Of a stretch of DNA of 39,463 nt, positions 7,832 to 16,052 are shown piece after piece. A program made the translations under genes and the position numbers. Below the pieces are notes generated by a model. It searched no databases and was not told the origin of the DNA. It saw only the letters and a program-made list of their open reading frames with translations. Source of the stretch: Verrucomicrobiota bacterium (GTDB lineage: Bacteria; Verrucomicrobiota; Verrucomicrobiia; Chthoniobacterales; SZAS-18); the NCBI GenBank assembly GCA_019241085.1, contig JAFAXH010000015.1, forward strand, positions 1-39,463. Direction: 5' to 3'. The first letter of the stretch is position 1, and every line of letters starts with the position of its first letter.

Positions 7832-9430
7832 ATGAACAAATTCAAAATCCTCGTCGCCGACCCCATCTCGCCGCGCGGCGTGGAAGCATTAAAAAGCGAG
7901 CCGGCCTTCGAGGTCGTTTTTCAAACCGGCCTGAAGGAAGACGCGCTGCTCGAAATCATCCCCGCTTGCGCCGCGCTCATCGTGCGCAGTGAGACCAAGG
8001 TGAATAAGCGCGTGCTCGAAGCGGCGAAATCCTTGCGCGTCGTCGGCCGCGCCGGCGTCGGCGTGGACAACGTCGATGTCGAGGCGGCGACCGCGCGCGG
8101 CGTCATCGTGATGAACACGCCCGATGGCAACACGATCTCGACCGCCGAACACGCCTTCAGCCTGCTCGTCTCGGTCGCGCGGCTCATCCCGCAGGCGCAC
8201 GCCAGCACGGCGGGCGGAAAATGGGAGCGCAAGAAATTCCAGGGCGTCGAACTCTACGGCAAGACGCTGGCGATTCTCGGCATGGGCCGCATCGGTTCGG
8301 AGCTGGCGCGGCGCGCGATGGCCTTCGGCATGCGCGTGCTGGCGTATGATCCGTATCTTGCCGCCAGCCGGGCGCGTGCGTTGCAAGTCGAACTCATCGA
8401 GCAACTCGACGACGCGCTGCCGCACGCCGATTTCATTTCGATGCACATGCCGTTGACGGCGGAGACGAAGCACATGCTCGACGCGCGCCGGCTCGCGCTG
8501 TGCAAACCGGGCGTGCGCATCGTGAATTGCGCCCGCGGGGGGCTAATCGACGAACTGGCATTGCGCGACGCGCTCGTCAGCGGGCACGTCGCGGGCGCGG
8601 CGCTCGACGTGTTTGAAATCGAGCCGCCGCCCGCGGATTTCGCATTGCGCACTTTGCCCAACATCGTGCTCACGCCGCACCTCGGCGCGAGCACGGCGGA
8701 AGCCCAGGAATCTGTCGGCATCGAGATCGCGGCAGCCGTGCGCGCAGCGTTGCTCGACGGCGTCATTCGCAACGCGGTGAACCTTCCAAGCCTCGACGCG
8801 CAGACGCTCGCGGTCATCGGGCCGTATCTCGATTTCGGCGCGCGGCTGGGGCGCTTTCTTTCCCAGACCGCGCCGTTCCGCCGCAGCGAGCGGTTGACGA
8901 TCAACTACGCCGGTCGCGTCAACGAAGCCGACACCAGCCCGATCACGCGCGCCGTGGTCAAAGGTTTCCTTGAAGCCGCCGTCGGCGTCGAAATGGTCAA
9001 TCCGGTCAACGCCCTGGCGCGCGCGCGCGAGCGCGGGCTGGAGGTGCGCGAGACGCGGCAAAATTCGCCCGGCGATTTCAGCGACATTTTGGAAATCACC
9101 GTCGGCGCCGGTGAAGAAACCGCGAGCGTGGCCGGCACGTTTTTTGGCTCGAAGCCGCGCATCGTCACGATCAACGGCCGGCACGTCGAAGCCAAGCCGG
9201 ATGGCGTGATCTTGTTGCTCGAAAATCGCGACGTGCCCGGCATGGTCGGCAAGATTGGCAGCCTGCTCGGCGAGCACGGCGTCAACATCGCCACGATGTC
9301 GCTCTCGCGCGACGCCGCCGGCGGCAAGGCGTTGACGGTGCTCAATCTCGACAGCGCGCCGGACGAGGAGACGCTCGCGCGCATCCACGCCGACGCCGCG
9401 ATCCTCAACGCACGGGTCGTGACGCTGTGA
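7832..9430 (+). CDS. serA: D-3-phosphoglycerate dehydrogenase
   Basis: First step of serine synthesis: oxidises 3-phosphoglycerate to 3-phosphohydroxypyruvate with NAD. It is 532 aa, the long type 1 form with an inserted allosteric substrate-binding domain (about 315-450) and a C-terminal ACT domain (about 455-530, 'LLLENRDVPGMVGKIGSLLGEHGVNI' region) for serine feedback. The NAD motif GMGRIG is at 150-155. Catalytic Arg235 (CARGGLID), Glu264 and His283 (PHLGAS) are all present. The ATG at 7832 follows a run of T with no Shine-Dalgarno; the open frame extends upstream, but that part is not SerA-like. It is followed at once by a strong hairpin. Confidence 0.97.
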   Translation: MNKFKILVADPISPRGVEALKSEPAFEVVFQTGLKEDALLEIIPACAALIVRSETKVNKRVLEAAKSLRVVGRAGVGVDNVDVEAATARGVIVMNTPDGNTISTAEHAFSLLVSVARLIPQAHASTAGGKWERKKFQGVELYGKTLAILGMGRIGSELARRAMAFGMRVLAYDPYLAASRARALQVELIEQLDDALPHADFISMHMPLTAETKHMLDARRLALCKPGVRIVNCARGGLIDELALRDALVSGHVAGAALDVFEIEPPPADFALRTLPNIVLTPHLGASTAEAQESVGIEIAAAVRAALLDGVIRNAVNLPSLDAQTLAVIGPYLDFGARLGRFLSQTAPFRRSERLTINYAGRVNEADTSPITRAVVKGFLEAAVGVEMVNPVNALARARERGLEVRETRQNSPGDFSDILEITVGAGEETASVAGTFFGSKPRIVTINGRHVEAKPDGVILLLENRDVPGMVGKIGSLLGEHGVNIATMSLSRDAAGGKALTVLNLDSAPDEETLARIHADAAILNARVVTL

Positions 9431-9441
9431 TGGTAAAGCAA

Positions 9442-9478
9442 AACCGCCCGCGCGGAGATTGACTCCGGGCGGGCGGTT
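9442..9478 (+). terminator. Strong hairpin downstream of serA
   Basis: Two 16-base arms (9442-9457 and 9463-9478) pair with a single mismatch around a five-base loop, attga. It begins 11 bases after the serA stop. No long T run follows, so if it is an intrinsic terminator it is of the U-poor kind common in high-GC genomes. It also lies between convergent genes and could serve both strands. Confidence 0.65.
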
Positions 9479-9522
9479 GGCTAGCGCGAGGGAAACCCGT
9501 CGCCAGTCAGGCTGTGGCGGCC

Positions 9523-9858
9523 TCAGTTGATGCGCAGCGTGATGCCGGCGCGCGGGCGACCGTCGCGGAAATAGTAGCGGCTGGGATATTCCTCGAACAC
9601 CCGCTCACCGATGATGACAGGCTGGCCGTCGATGATGCGGAAGTAACGGCCGCGCTCGTCAACGAACACGGTGCGGCGCACCGGACGGTTGTCTTCGATG
9701 ATGAACACGGAGCGCTCGCGGGCGTGCCGGCGGAAGTCGCCGCGATCACGTTCGACGATTACTTCGCGGTCCCTGTAATACTGCGCGCGGGCAGAAGACG
9801 TTGAGCCGAGAAGGCCAAAGAGGGTGACGGCGCCAAGCGCCAGAAGTGGGATTTTCAT
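9523..9858 (-). CDS. Small exported, Arg-rich hypothetical protein (111 aa)
   Basis: A 111-aa protein with a clear signal peptide (MKIPLLALGAVTLFGLLGST, cleavage probably after SARA). The mature part is rich in Arg, Glu and Tyr: 'YYRDREVIVERDRGDFRRHARERSVFII', then 'GRYFRIIDGQPVIIGERVFEEYPSRYYF'. The start is placed at the ATG at 9858 because the hydrophobic segment follows immediately. It is convergent with serA and divergent from the DUF4870-type gene. The family is not recognised; the alternating charged/hydrophobic pattern suggests a small beta-rich envelope protein, which is inference. Confidence 0.65.
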   Translation of the reverse strand: MKIPLLALGAVTLFGLLGSTSSARAQYYRDREVIVERDRGDFRRHARERSVFIIEDNRPVRRTVFVDERGRYFRIIDGQPVIIGERVFEEYPSRYYFRDGRPRAGITLRIN

Positions 9859-10071
9859 GTGTGGTTTGGGGTTGAATGAACTACGCAACCTTCGACGCTG
9901 ACTCTTGGTGATTATTCAACGAAGCATTGCGCGCCGGCGTGACCCGCTGTCGTTTCGCAGTCGCTGTCAGCGCCCTGCAATCTCCAAGGGACGTTTGACT
10001 TGCGCCGCGGCGCGTGAGAAAAAATCGCCGACAATCCTCGTCGCTCGCGCGGCGAAAAATCATTAACCAAT

Positions 10072-10568
10072 ATGTCTGACGCCATTCCACCATCCGACCC
10101 CGCCAGCATGCCGCCTCCGCCCGCACCAGCCGCGGGCTATCCCTCCTCGCTGCCGCCCGCCAGCGGCGGCGACTCAGGAACCTCGACCGGCCTGACGCCG
10201 AATGTTGCCGCGGGCCTGGCGTGTCTGCTCACGCTGGTCACCGGCATCATTTTTCTCGTCGTGGAGAAGCGCAATCGCTTCGTGCGTTATTGTGGGCGAT
10301 GCAGGCCACGGTCTTTGGCGGGGCGCTGTTCGCGTTCAACATCGTCTGCTGGATTTTGACGTTTGTCCTGGGGCACATCCCGGTGCTCGGCTGGATCGTC
10401 GCCCTCGCGCTTGCCTTGTTGTCGATGGCGGTGGGACTGGGCGCGCTGATCGTCTGGATCATTATGCTGATCAAATCCTTCAGCGGCCTGGAATGGGACC
10501 TTCCCATCCTTGGCAAGATCGCCCGCCAGCAATTGGCCAAGATGGATGCCGGCGCGGGTCCGCTGTAA
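10072..10568 (+). pseudogene. DUF4870-type membrane protein, frameshifted
   Basis: The first frame, from the ATG at 10072, gives a Pro-rich cytoplasmic N-terminus, 'GLTPNVAAGLACLLTLVTGIIFLVVEKRNRFVRY', then nonsense. From about 10295 another frame continues as 'AMQATVFGGALFAFNIVCWIL', further membrane helices, and the ending 'LPILGKIARQQLAKMDAG'. Together these match the layout of DUF4870/TIC20-like membrane proteins: one helix, 'NRFVRFxAMQ', three helices, and an 'LP..G..A..QL' tail. The join falls at about 10288-10300, where one base is missing (or two are extra). Biological inactivation and sequence error cannot be told apart here. The intact protein would be about 165 aa with four helices. 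Confidence 0.75.
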
Positions 10569-10591
10569 TCACAGCCGAGTGACCGTCTGAG

Positions 10592-10627
10592 CAGGCGCGG
10601 CGGAGCTGGCAAGCTGCCGCCGCGCTG
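10592..10627. terminator. GC-rich hairpin between convergent genes
   Basis: A long GC stem (core arms 10595-10607 and 10612-10625, one bulged base, loop ggca; the outer cag/ctg extends it) lies between the convergent DUF4870-type gene and the aquaporin gene. It probably acts as a bidirectional terminator; there is no pronounced T run. Confidence 0.55.
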
Positions 10628-10642
10628 TGTCCGTCCGTTTGT

Positions 10643-11281
10643 TCAAACGTCCTCGGGATTCAGGAAACGGAACGCGAGCGCCGCGGCCAGACCGCCGAGC
10701 AGATTGGCCACGAGGAAGACCCAGAGCGCGCCCATCCCCTTCAAGCCCATTACTACAAGGCCGAGCGCGACGGCGGGATTAAACGCGCCGCCCGTCACTG
10801 GCCCGACCGCGAACGCGCCGGCCAGCACGGTGAAGCCGATGGCTAGGCCGTAGAACGAATTGTTCGGATGATCGCGGCTCGTGGCGGCATTGAGCACGAC
10901 GTAGCAGAGCGCGAAGGTGAAGAGAAATTCGCCGAGCAAATAGCGCGCGGTGTCGGGCGGCGCGGGCGGCGGGACGACGGGGCTGCCGTGCAGATACAGC
11001 GCGGCATAAGCGGCGACCACGCCGGCGACGAATTGCGCGATCCAATAACCTGGCACGTCGGCCACGGAGCACTTGCCGCGCAGCCACACGGCGAGGGTGA
11101 CGGCGGGATTGAAATGGCCGCCGGAAATGTGGCCGCCGGCAAAAATCATCGTCATCAAAATCGAGCCGATGGCCAGCGGAGGGATGATGCCCGTGATAGT
11201 TGGTGGGTAAGGCAGCACGGTCATGCCGACGGTGAAGACGAGGAAGAAGGTGCCGATGAATTCGGCGAGGTATTTGCGCAT
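10643..11281 (-). CDS. Aquaporin / MIP family channel
   Basis: A membrane channel for water or small neutral solutes, 212 aa from the ATG at 11281, beginning MRKYLAEFIGTFFLVF, the classic MIP start. Six membrane helices are visible. Both half-helix motifs are intact: GGHFNPAV in the first half and GGAFNPAV in the second. The residue after the second NPA is Val, where AqpZ and GlpF carry the selectivity-filter Arg (NPAR). Plant TIP1 channels also have Val there and pass more than water, so the substrate may not be water alone. This is inference. It is shorter than AqpZ (231 aa). It is divergent from pepA across a repeat-bearing 317-base gap. Confidence 0.9.
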   Translation of the reverse strand: MRKYLAEFIGTFFLVFTVGMTVLPYPPTITGIIPPLAIGSILMTMIFAGGHISGGHFNPAVTLAVWLRGKCSVADVPGYWIAQFVAGVVAAYAALYLHGSPVVPPPAPPDTARYLLGEFLFTFALCYVVLNAATSRDHPNNSFYGLAIGFTVLAGAFAVGPVTGGAFNPAVALGLVVMGLKGMGALWVFLVANLLGGLAAALAFRFLNPEDV

Positions 11282-11388
11282 AGAGGAAGGCGAGGGGTTT
11301 GTGGAGGTTGTTGACGGTGTCAGCGCAAGAATGAGGGTGGCAGCGGCGGGTTGTCGAGAGTGAAAATTTTCGCTGTTGCTTTCCTTTT

Positions 11389-11551
11389 TGTCATCCCGAG
11401 CGGAGTTGAGGGACCTCTTGCTATTGTCTGGCTCGGTAAATGAACAAATCGCCCTCACGGCATCCTGCGAGCCAAGGCAAGCAGCAAGCGATCCTTCGAC
11501 TTCGCTCAGGATGACAAAAGAAAGGTCCCTCGATTGCTGCTCGGGATGACA
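11389..11551. repeat. Copies of a TGTCATCCCGAGCG-type interspersed repeat
   Basis: The 317-base gap between the aquaporin and pepA starts contains no gene. It holds one forward copy (11389-11417, beginning tgtcatcccgagcgg) and two reverse copies (11488-11516 and a degenerate one at 11524-11551) of a 26-29-base word, forming an inverted repeat. The same word recurs at 26992-27132. It resembles extragenic palindromes scattered in many soil bacteria. Promoters for the two divergent genes must lie here, but I could not place them with confidence. Confidence 0.75.
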
Positions 11552-11598
11552 ACGGGAAAATTCGACACTACTTTTCCCGCCTTCGTTTCATCCCCGCC

Positions 11599-13041
11599 AT
11601 GCAACTCGTCCATGCCGCCACCGCGCCAGAAAATGTCGCCGTCACCGTCCGATTTTTCACCCAGGAGGAACGCGGCGCCACGCCGCTGCCGGTGCCCGAG
11701 GCGGAGTTCAGCGGGCGGGAAAAGGCGCTTGCGTTTTTTCACGCCGAACGCCAGCTCTGCGTCGGCCTCGGTCCGGTGGAAAAAGTGGACGCCCGTGCGG
11801 TGAGCGCTGCCGCCGGCGCGGCCGTGCGCTGGTTGCAGAAAAACGGTCGCGCGAGCGCGGCGTTTTTGTTTTCCGACACGTCGCTCGCCGCCGCGCCGGA
11901 GCTGGCGCAGGCGGCGGCGCAGGGCGCGGTGCTCGGCGCGTATCGCTTCGACCGTTTCAAGCAGCGCGACGACGAGCCGCTCGACGTCGGCGACGAGCCG
12001 GTGAAAACAAAGCTGGCAACGCTGACAATCGTCGGCGGCGACGCGGACGCCGTCGCGCGCGGACGCGCCTTGGGTGAGGCGGCCAACTTCGCGCGCGAGC
12101 TGGCCAATTCACCGCCGAACCATTTTTTTCCCGAAACACTCGCCCAAGCCGCGCAACGACTCGCCGACGGCAGCGGCGGCGCGTTGACGGTGGAAATCTT
12201 CGACGAATCCCGGCTGCGCGCGGAAAGCTTTGGCGGACTGCTAGCCGTCGGCAGCGGCAGCGCGCGTCCGCCGCGGCTGGTGGTGCTGCGTTATCACGGC
12301 GCGGAAGCGGCGGAGGAGAAGCCGCTACTGGCGTTGGTGGGCAAGGCGATGACCTTTGACAGTGGCGGGTTGTCAATCAAGCCCGCGCAAGGGATGGAAG
12401 AAATGGTCTGGGACAAATGCGGCGGCTGCGCGGTGCTCGGCGCGATGCACGGGATCGCGGCGCTTAAGCCGAAAGCCAGCGTCGTCGCCCTGATTGCCAG
12501 CGCGGAAAACATGACCGGCCCGGCGGCCTACCGGCCGGGCGACATCGTGACGGTTTACGACGGCAAGCACATTGAAATCAACAACACCGACGCCGAGGGC
12601 CGCGTGATCCTCGCCGACGCGCTCGGCTACGCGCGCCAGACGCTCGGCGCCGCGCGCATCATCGACCTGGCGACGCTGACCGGCGCGTGCGTCGTGGCAC
12701 TCGGCGAGGAGACGGCGGGCTTGTGGTCCAACCACGATGAATTTGAAGCCGCCGTGCTCGATGCCTCGATGCGCGCCGACGAAGCGCTCTGGCCGATGCC
12801 GATCACGAAGGAACACGAAAAGCGGATCGAGAGCGACATCGCGCTCATCAAAAATTCCAGCGGCCGGCCCGGCGGCGCCTGCACGGCGGCGGCGTTTTTG
12901 AAACATTTCGTCGGCGACACGCCGTGGGCGCACCTCGACATCGCCGGGCCTTCGGCGATCACCAAAGACCGCGCCGATCTCGCGCGCGGCGCGACCGGCT
13001 TCGGCACGCGCACGCTCATCGAGCTGACGTGCGGACTTTGA
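11599..13041 (+). CDS. pepA: Leucyl aminopeptidase (M17 family)
   Basis: A cytosolic two-metal aminopeptidase that removes N-terminal residues from peptides. It is 480 aa, a normal length, with a divergent N-terminal domain and a conserved C-terminal catalytic domain. Expected metal ligands are Lys249 and Asp254 (GKAMTFDSGG), Asp272, Asp331 and Glu333; the last two lie in the family signature NTDAEGR with Arg335. The segment around Asp272 reads WDKCGGCAV where xDMxGAA is usual, so Cys and Lys replace common residues. The start is the ATG at 11599, with no Shine-Dalgarno. The stop is six bases from the stop of the convergent membrane protein gene. Confidence 0.95.
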   Translation: MQLVHAATAPENVAVTVRFFTQEERGATPLPVPEAEFSGREKALAFFHAERQLCVGLGPVEKVDARAVSAAAGAAVRWLQKNGRASAAFLFSDTSLAAAPELAQAAAQGAVLGAYRFDRFKQRDDEPLDVGDEPVKTKLATLTIVGGDADAVARGRALGEAANFARELANSPPNHFFPETLAQAAQRLADGSGGALTVEIFDESRLRAESFGGLLAVGSGSARPPRLVVLRYHGAEAAEEKPLLALVGKAMTFDSGGLSIKPAQGMEEMVWDKCGGCAVLGAMHGIAALKPKASVVALIASAENMTGPAAYRPGDIVTVYDGKHIEINNTDAEGRVILADALGYARQTLGAARIIDLATLTGACVVALGEETAGLWSNHDEFEAAVLDASMRADEALWPMPITKEHEKRIESDIALIKNSSGRPGGACTAAAFLKHFVGDTPWAHLDIAGPSAITKDRADLARGATGFGTRTLIELTCGL

Positions 13042-13047
13042 AAAAAC

Positions 13048-13596
13048 TCACCAGCGGAACGCGCAAACGAAGACGATCAAGCCGTAGGCCAGACCGGCAA
13101 ACGACGCCGCGCGCCAACGCGCGGTCGTGCGCGTGAGCCACGTCGCGGCGTCCCGCAACAGATGCGGTTTGCCGACGAGAAACATGCCCGCGACGATCCA
13201 CGCGTAAGCCAGCACGACGAGCAGCAGCCGGCTGGCCGGCGGTTGTAAAAAAGCGGCGTCGAGCAGCGGGCACGCGGCCAGCAGCAGCACGATGCCGAGG
13301 GCGCGGGCGGCGAGAAATTCCTCCACGTAACGCAGCATGAGAAACCCGCCGACCGGGATGAGGATTTGGACGTAGGAACGCAGGTAATAAAACTCGCCGA
13401 GATCGGTGTTGCTCCAAAGCCAGAAGGTCCACAGCGCGCTGATGGTGAGCAGGACAATTCCCGCCGGGCGCGAACGCGGCAGATCGGTGAGCGCGCGCCG
13501 GCTGGCACCCACTCGCACGAGGGCGAAGGCGTGCGTGGCGAGTAGCAGCAGGCCGACGACGAGCCCAACGGTGCGCAGGGAAAAATGGTAGTCCAT
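13048..13596 (-). CDS. Multi-helix membrane protein of unknown function (182 aa)
   Basis: A 182-aa integral membrane protein with about five hydrophobic helices (near residues 7-25, 45-62, 72-95, 97-115 and 122-140, plus one at the C-terminus). The start is the ATG at 13596 (MDYHFSLRTVG). It has no recognisable motif; the central part reads 'TDLGEFYYLRSYVQILIPVGGFLMLRYVEE'. It follows miaB on the same strand with a 25-base gap, so the two may be co-transcribed. Function unknown. Confidence 0.65.
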   Translation of the reverse strand: MDYHFSLRTVGLVVGLLLLATHAFALVRVGASRRALTDLPRSRPAGIVLLTISALWTFWLWSNTDLGEFYYLRSYVQILIPVGGFLMLRYVEEFLAARALGIVLLLAACPLLDAAFLQPPASRLLLVVLAYAWIVAGMFLVGKPHLLRDAATWLTRTTARWRAASFAGLAYGLIVFVCAFRW

Positions 13597-13621
13597 CGAG
13601 AAAATTGGGAGGTAAAAAATT

Positions 13622-15061
13622 TTACGAACACGCGCTTGCGGCCAGCGCAGGTTGTTCGGCATCGCCGGCGTCAAGCTGGGCGGCGGGGATTTCCCCGTAG
13701 AGTGTAAAGCCGCTCGACTCGGTCACGTTCACGTCAAAAATCTGACCTGTGTGGCGCTCGGCGCGGCCTTCAAAGACGACGATTTTATTCGTCCGCGTGC
13801 GTCCGCTGAGACGGCGTGGGTTGGTTTTGCTCACGCCTTCGCAGAGCACTTCCACGCGTTGGCCAACGTGCGCTGCATGGGCGCGCCGCGCGTGGGCGTT
13901 GATGATTTCCAACAAATCCTGATTGCGCGCTTCCTTCACGCTCTCGGGCAGTTGCCCGGCCATCGTCGCCGCCGGCGTGTCGCGGCGCGGCGAATAGCGA
14001 AAAACAAACGCGTTGTCGAAGCCGACGCGGTCGGCGAGTTCGCGTGTCGCTTGATAATCAGCTTCGGTCTCGCCGGGGAAGCCGACGATGATGTCGGTCG
14101 TGATCGCAATGCCCGGTCGCGCGGCGCGCAGGTCGGCGACGAGTTGCTCGAAGCGCGCCGCCGAGTAGGGCCGGTGCATCATTTTCAAAATCCGGTCACT
14201 GCCACTTTGCAACGGCAGATGGACGTGCTCGCAAAGTTTCCGCAGCCGCGCGAACGCCTCGACCAGATCGCGCCGGAAACCAATCGGATGCGGGCTGGTG
14301 AAACGCAGCCGCTCCAGGCCGGGAACGTCGTGAACGGCGTCGAGCAATTGCACAAACGGGCTGCGGCCATCGGCGGATTTTTCAAACTCGTGCCGGCCGT
14401 AAAGGTTCACGATCTGCCCGAGCAGCGTGACTTCCTTCACGCCGTGCGCGACCAGCTCGCGCACCTCGGCGACGATCTCCGCGATGCCGCGCGCACGCTC
14501 GGCGCCGCGCGTGCTCGGCACGATGCAAAACGTGCAATGCATGTTGCACCCTTGCATGATCGAGACAAACGCCGTCGCTTGCCGCGGCTTGAGCAGATGG
14601 TCGCGGATCCTCTCTTGCGAGCCGGCTTCCTCGGCCACATCGACGATGATCGACGCGCGCAGATCGTCGCGCCGCAATGGCTCCAACGCGGTCGTGCGCT
14701 TGCGCGCGAGCGACTCCTCGACGTAATCGGCGACGCGATGAAATTTCTGCGTGCCGACGACTAGGTCGATGCCCGGCGCGTCACGCAAAAGCTGCGCTCC
14801 GCGCGACTGCGCCATGCAGCCGAGAAATCCGTAAACGACCTCGGCGCTGCGCGCGCGTTGCGCCGCCATCGTCGTGCGCATTTTGCCCAACGCCTTGTTC
14901 TCCGCCTGATCGCGCACCGAGCAGGTATTGAGCAACACCACGTCCGCCTCAGCCTCCTGCGCGGTCAGCTCGTGCCCGCGCGCCAGGAGCGTGCGCGCTA
15001 CCTGCTCGGAGTCACGCTCGTTCATCTGACAGCCGTAGGTTTTCAGGTAAATCTTGGCCAT
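13622..15061 (-). CDS. miaB: tRNA-2-methylthio-N6-isopentenyladenosine synthase
   Basis: A radical SAM methylthiotransferase that adds the 2-methylthio group to i6A37 in tRNAs reading codons that start with U. It is 479 aa from the ATG at 15061; the preceding TTG is less likely. The N-terminal UPF0004 domain carries cluster cysteines Cys11 (YGCQMN), Cys47 (NTCSVR) and Cys82 (GCMAQ). The radical SAM motif is CNMHCTFC at 172-179. A TRAM domain occupies about 385-445, followed by a short Ala/Gln-rich tail. The exact 'KTYGCQMNERDSE' and 'NTCSVR' identify MiaB rather than MtaB or RimO. Confidence 0.96.
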   Translation of the reverse strand: MAKIYLKTYGCQMNERDSEQVARTLLARGHELTAQEAEADVVLLNTCSVRDQAENKALGKMRTTMAAQRARSAEVVYGFLGCMAQSRGAQLLRDAPGIDLVVGTQKFHRVADYVEESLARKRTTALEPLRRDDLRASIIVDVAEEAGSQERIRDHLLKPRQATAFVSIMQGCNMHCTFCIVPSTRGAERARGIAEIVAEVRELVAHGVKEVTLLGQIVNLYGRHEFEKSADGRSPFVQLLDAVHDVPGLERLRFTSPHPIGFRRDLVEAFARLRKLCEHVHLPLQSGSDRILKMMHRPYSAARFEQLVADLRAARPGIAITTDIIVGFPGETEADYQATRELADRVGFDNAFVFRYSPRRDTPAATMAGQLPESVKEARNQDLLEIINAHARRAHAAHVGQRVEVLCEGVSKTNPRRLSGRTRTNKIVVFEGRAERHTGQIFDVNVTESSGFTLYGEIPAAQLDAGDAEQPALAASACS

Positions 15062-15183
15062 CAATCGCTCGGGGTGGCGGGGAAATTAGCCGCAGATGGG
15101 CGCGGAGCAAACGCGGATGCGCCTTGAGTTTTCTTTCAAAAAATCCGCGTTTTCTCGATGTCCATCTCCGGATAAATTCTGGG

Positions 15184-15261
15184 ATGGAATTCCGCCATCA
15201 ACTCCTCTGGCCCGCGCTCTACGCACTCTTCGGCATCGTCCTGTTCATCGCGATCCGCTGA
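15184..15261 (+). CDS. Possible 25-aa single-helix membrane peptide
   Basis: ATG to TGA gives MEFRHQLLWPALYALFGIVL plus FIAIR: a short charged N-terminus, one membrane helix of about 18 residues and a basic end, the profile of bacterial small membrane proteins. It fits exactly between the divergently placed miaB start and the upp stop, seven bases from the latter. No clear ribosome-binding site precedes it. Chance open frames of this length are common, so only composition and placement support it. Confidence 0.35.
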   Translation: MEFRHQLLWPALYALFGIVLFIAIR

Positions 15262-15268
15262 GCCCGAC

Positions 15269-15994
15269 TCACGTGCCGAAATACCGGTCGCCGGCGTCGC
15301 CGAGGCCGGGCACGATGAAACCGTGCTCGTTCAAGCGGGCATCGACGCTCGCCGTGTAAATCGTCACGTCCGGGTGCGCCGCTTGCAACGCGCCGATGCC
15401 GTCCGGGCAGCTCACGACGGAAAGAAACCGCAAATAGCGCGCGCCCGCCGCCTTCAACGCCGACACGGCCTCGACCGCCGTGTGGCCGGTGGCCAGCATC
15501 GGGTCGAGCACGATGACCTCGGCGTCGGCGATCCCACTGGCGGGCGTGCGCAAATAATAACGGTGCGCCGTCAGCGTCGCTTCCTCGCGATGGATGCCGA
15601 TGTGCGCCACCGCGGCGTCCGGCGCAAGGTCCTGCACGCCTTCGAGCAAACCCAGCCCCGCGCGCAGCACAGGCGCAAAGATCAACGGCCGCGCCAGCCC
15701 GTAGCCGACGCAGCCGGCCAGCGGCGTTTGCACCTGACCCTGCGTCACCGGCAGATCGTCGGTGACGCTGAAGAAAAGGAGCGCCGCGAGTTCGCGCAGC
15801 ACGCGGCGAAATTCCGGCGGCGCCGTCGTTGCGTCGCGCAGCCGCGTCAGCTTCACCTGCACGAGCGGGTGTCCGATGAGAAACAATCCGCCGCGCATTT
15901 CGCCGGTTTCTTCCTCGGTCGCTGCGGCAGGATCGGGTGCGACATTTTCTTCCGTGGAAACAGGCGGCGGAGCGGGAGCGTCGAGTTCTGGCAT
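15269..15994 (-). CDS. upp: Uracil phosphoribosyltransferase
   Basis: Salvages uracil by joining it to PRPP to form UMP. It is 241 aa from the ATG at 15994. The first 33 residues are Pro/Ala/Glu-rich and not part of the fold; an internal Met just before 'RGGLFLIGHPLVQVKL' would give the usual length of about 208. The PRPP loop is present as LDPMLATGHT (DPMLATGGS is usual), and the uracil-binding C-terminus is intact (GLGDAGDRYFGT). The helicase gene ends 58 bases upstream on the same strand. Confident on function, less so on the start. Confidence 0.93.
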   Translation of the reverse strand: MPELDAPAPPPVSTEENVAPDPAAATEEETGEMRGGLFLIGHPLVQVKLTRLRDATTAPPEFRRVLRELAALLFFSVTDDLPVTQGQVQTPLAGCVGYGLARPLIFAPVLRAGLGLLEGVQDLAPDAAVAHIGIHREEATLTAHRYYLRTPASGIADAEVIVLDPMLATGHTAVEAVSALKAAGARYLRFLSVVSCPDGIGALQAAHPDVTIYTASVDARLNEHGFIVPGLGDAGDRYFGT

Positions 15995-16052
15995 GGCAAC
16001 GCAGGAGGATTCCCGACTTCTGGGAAAATAACAAGTGGGGGTCGCGGCGTTT

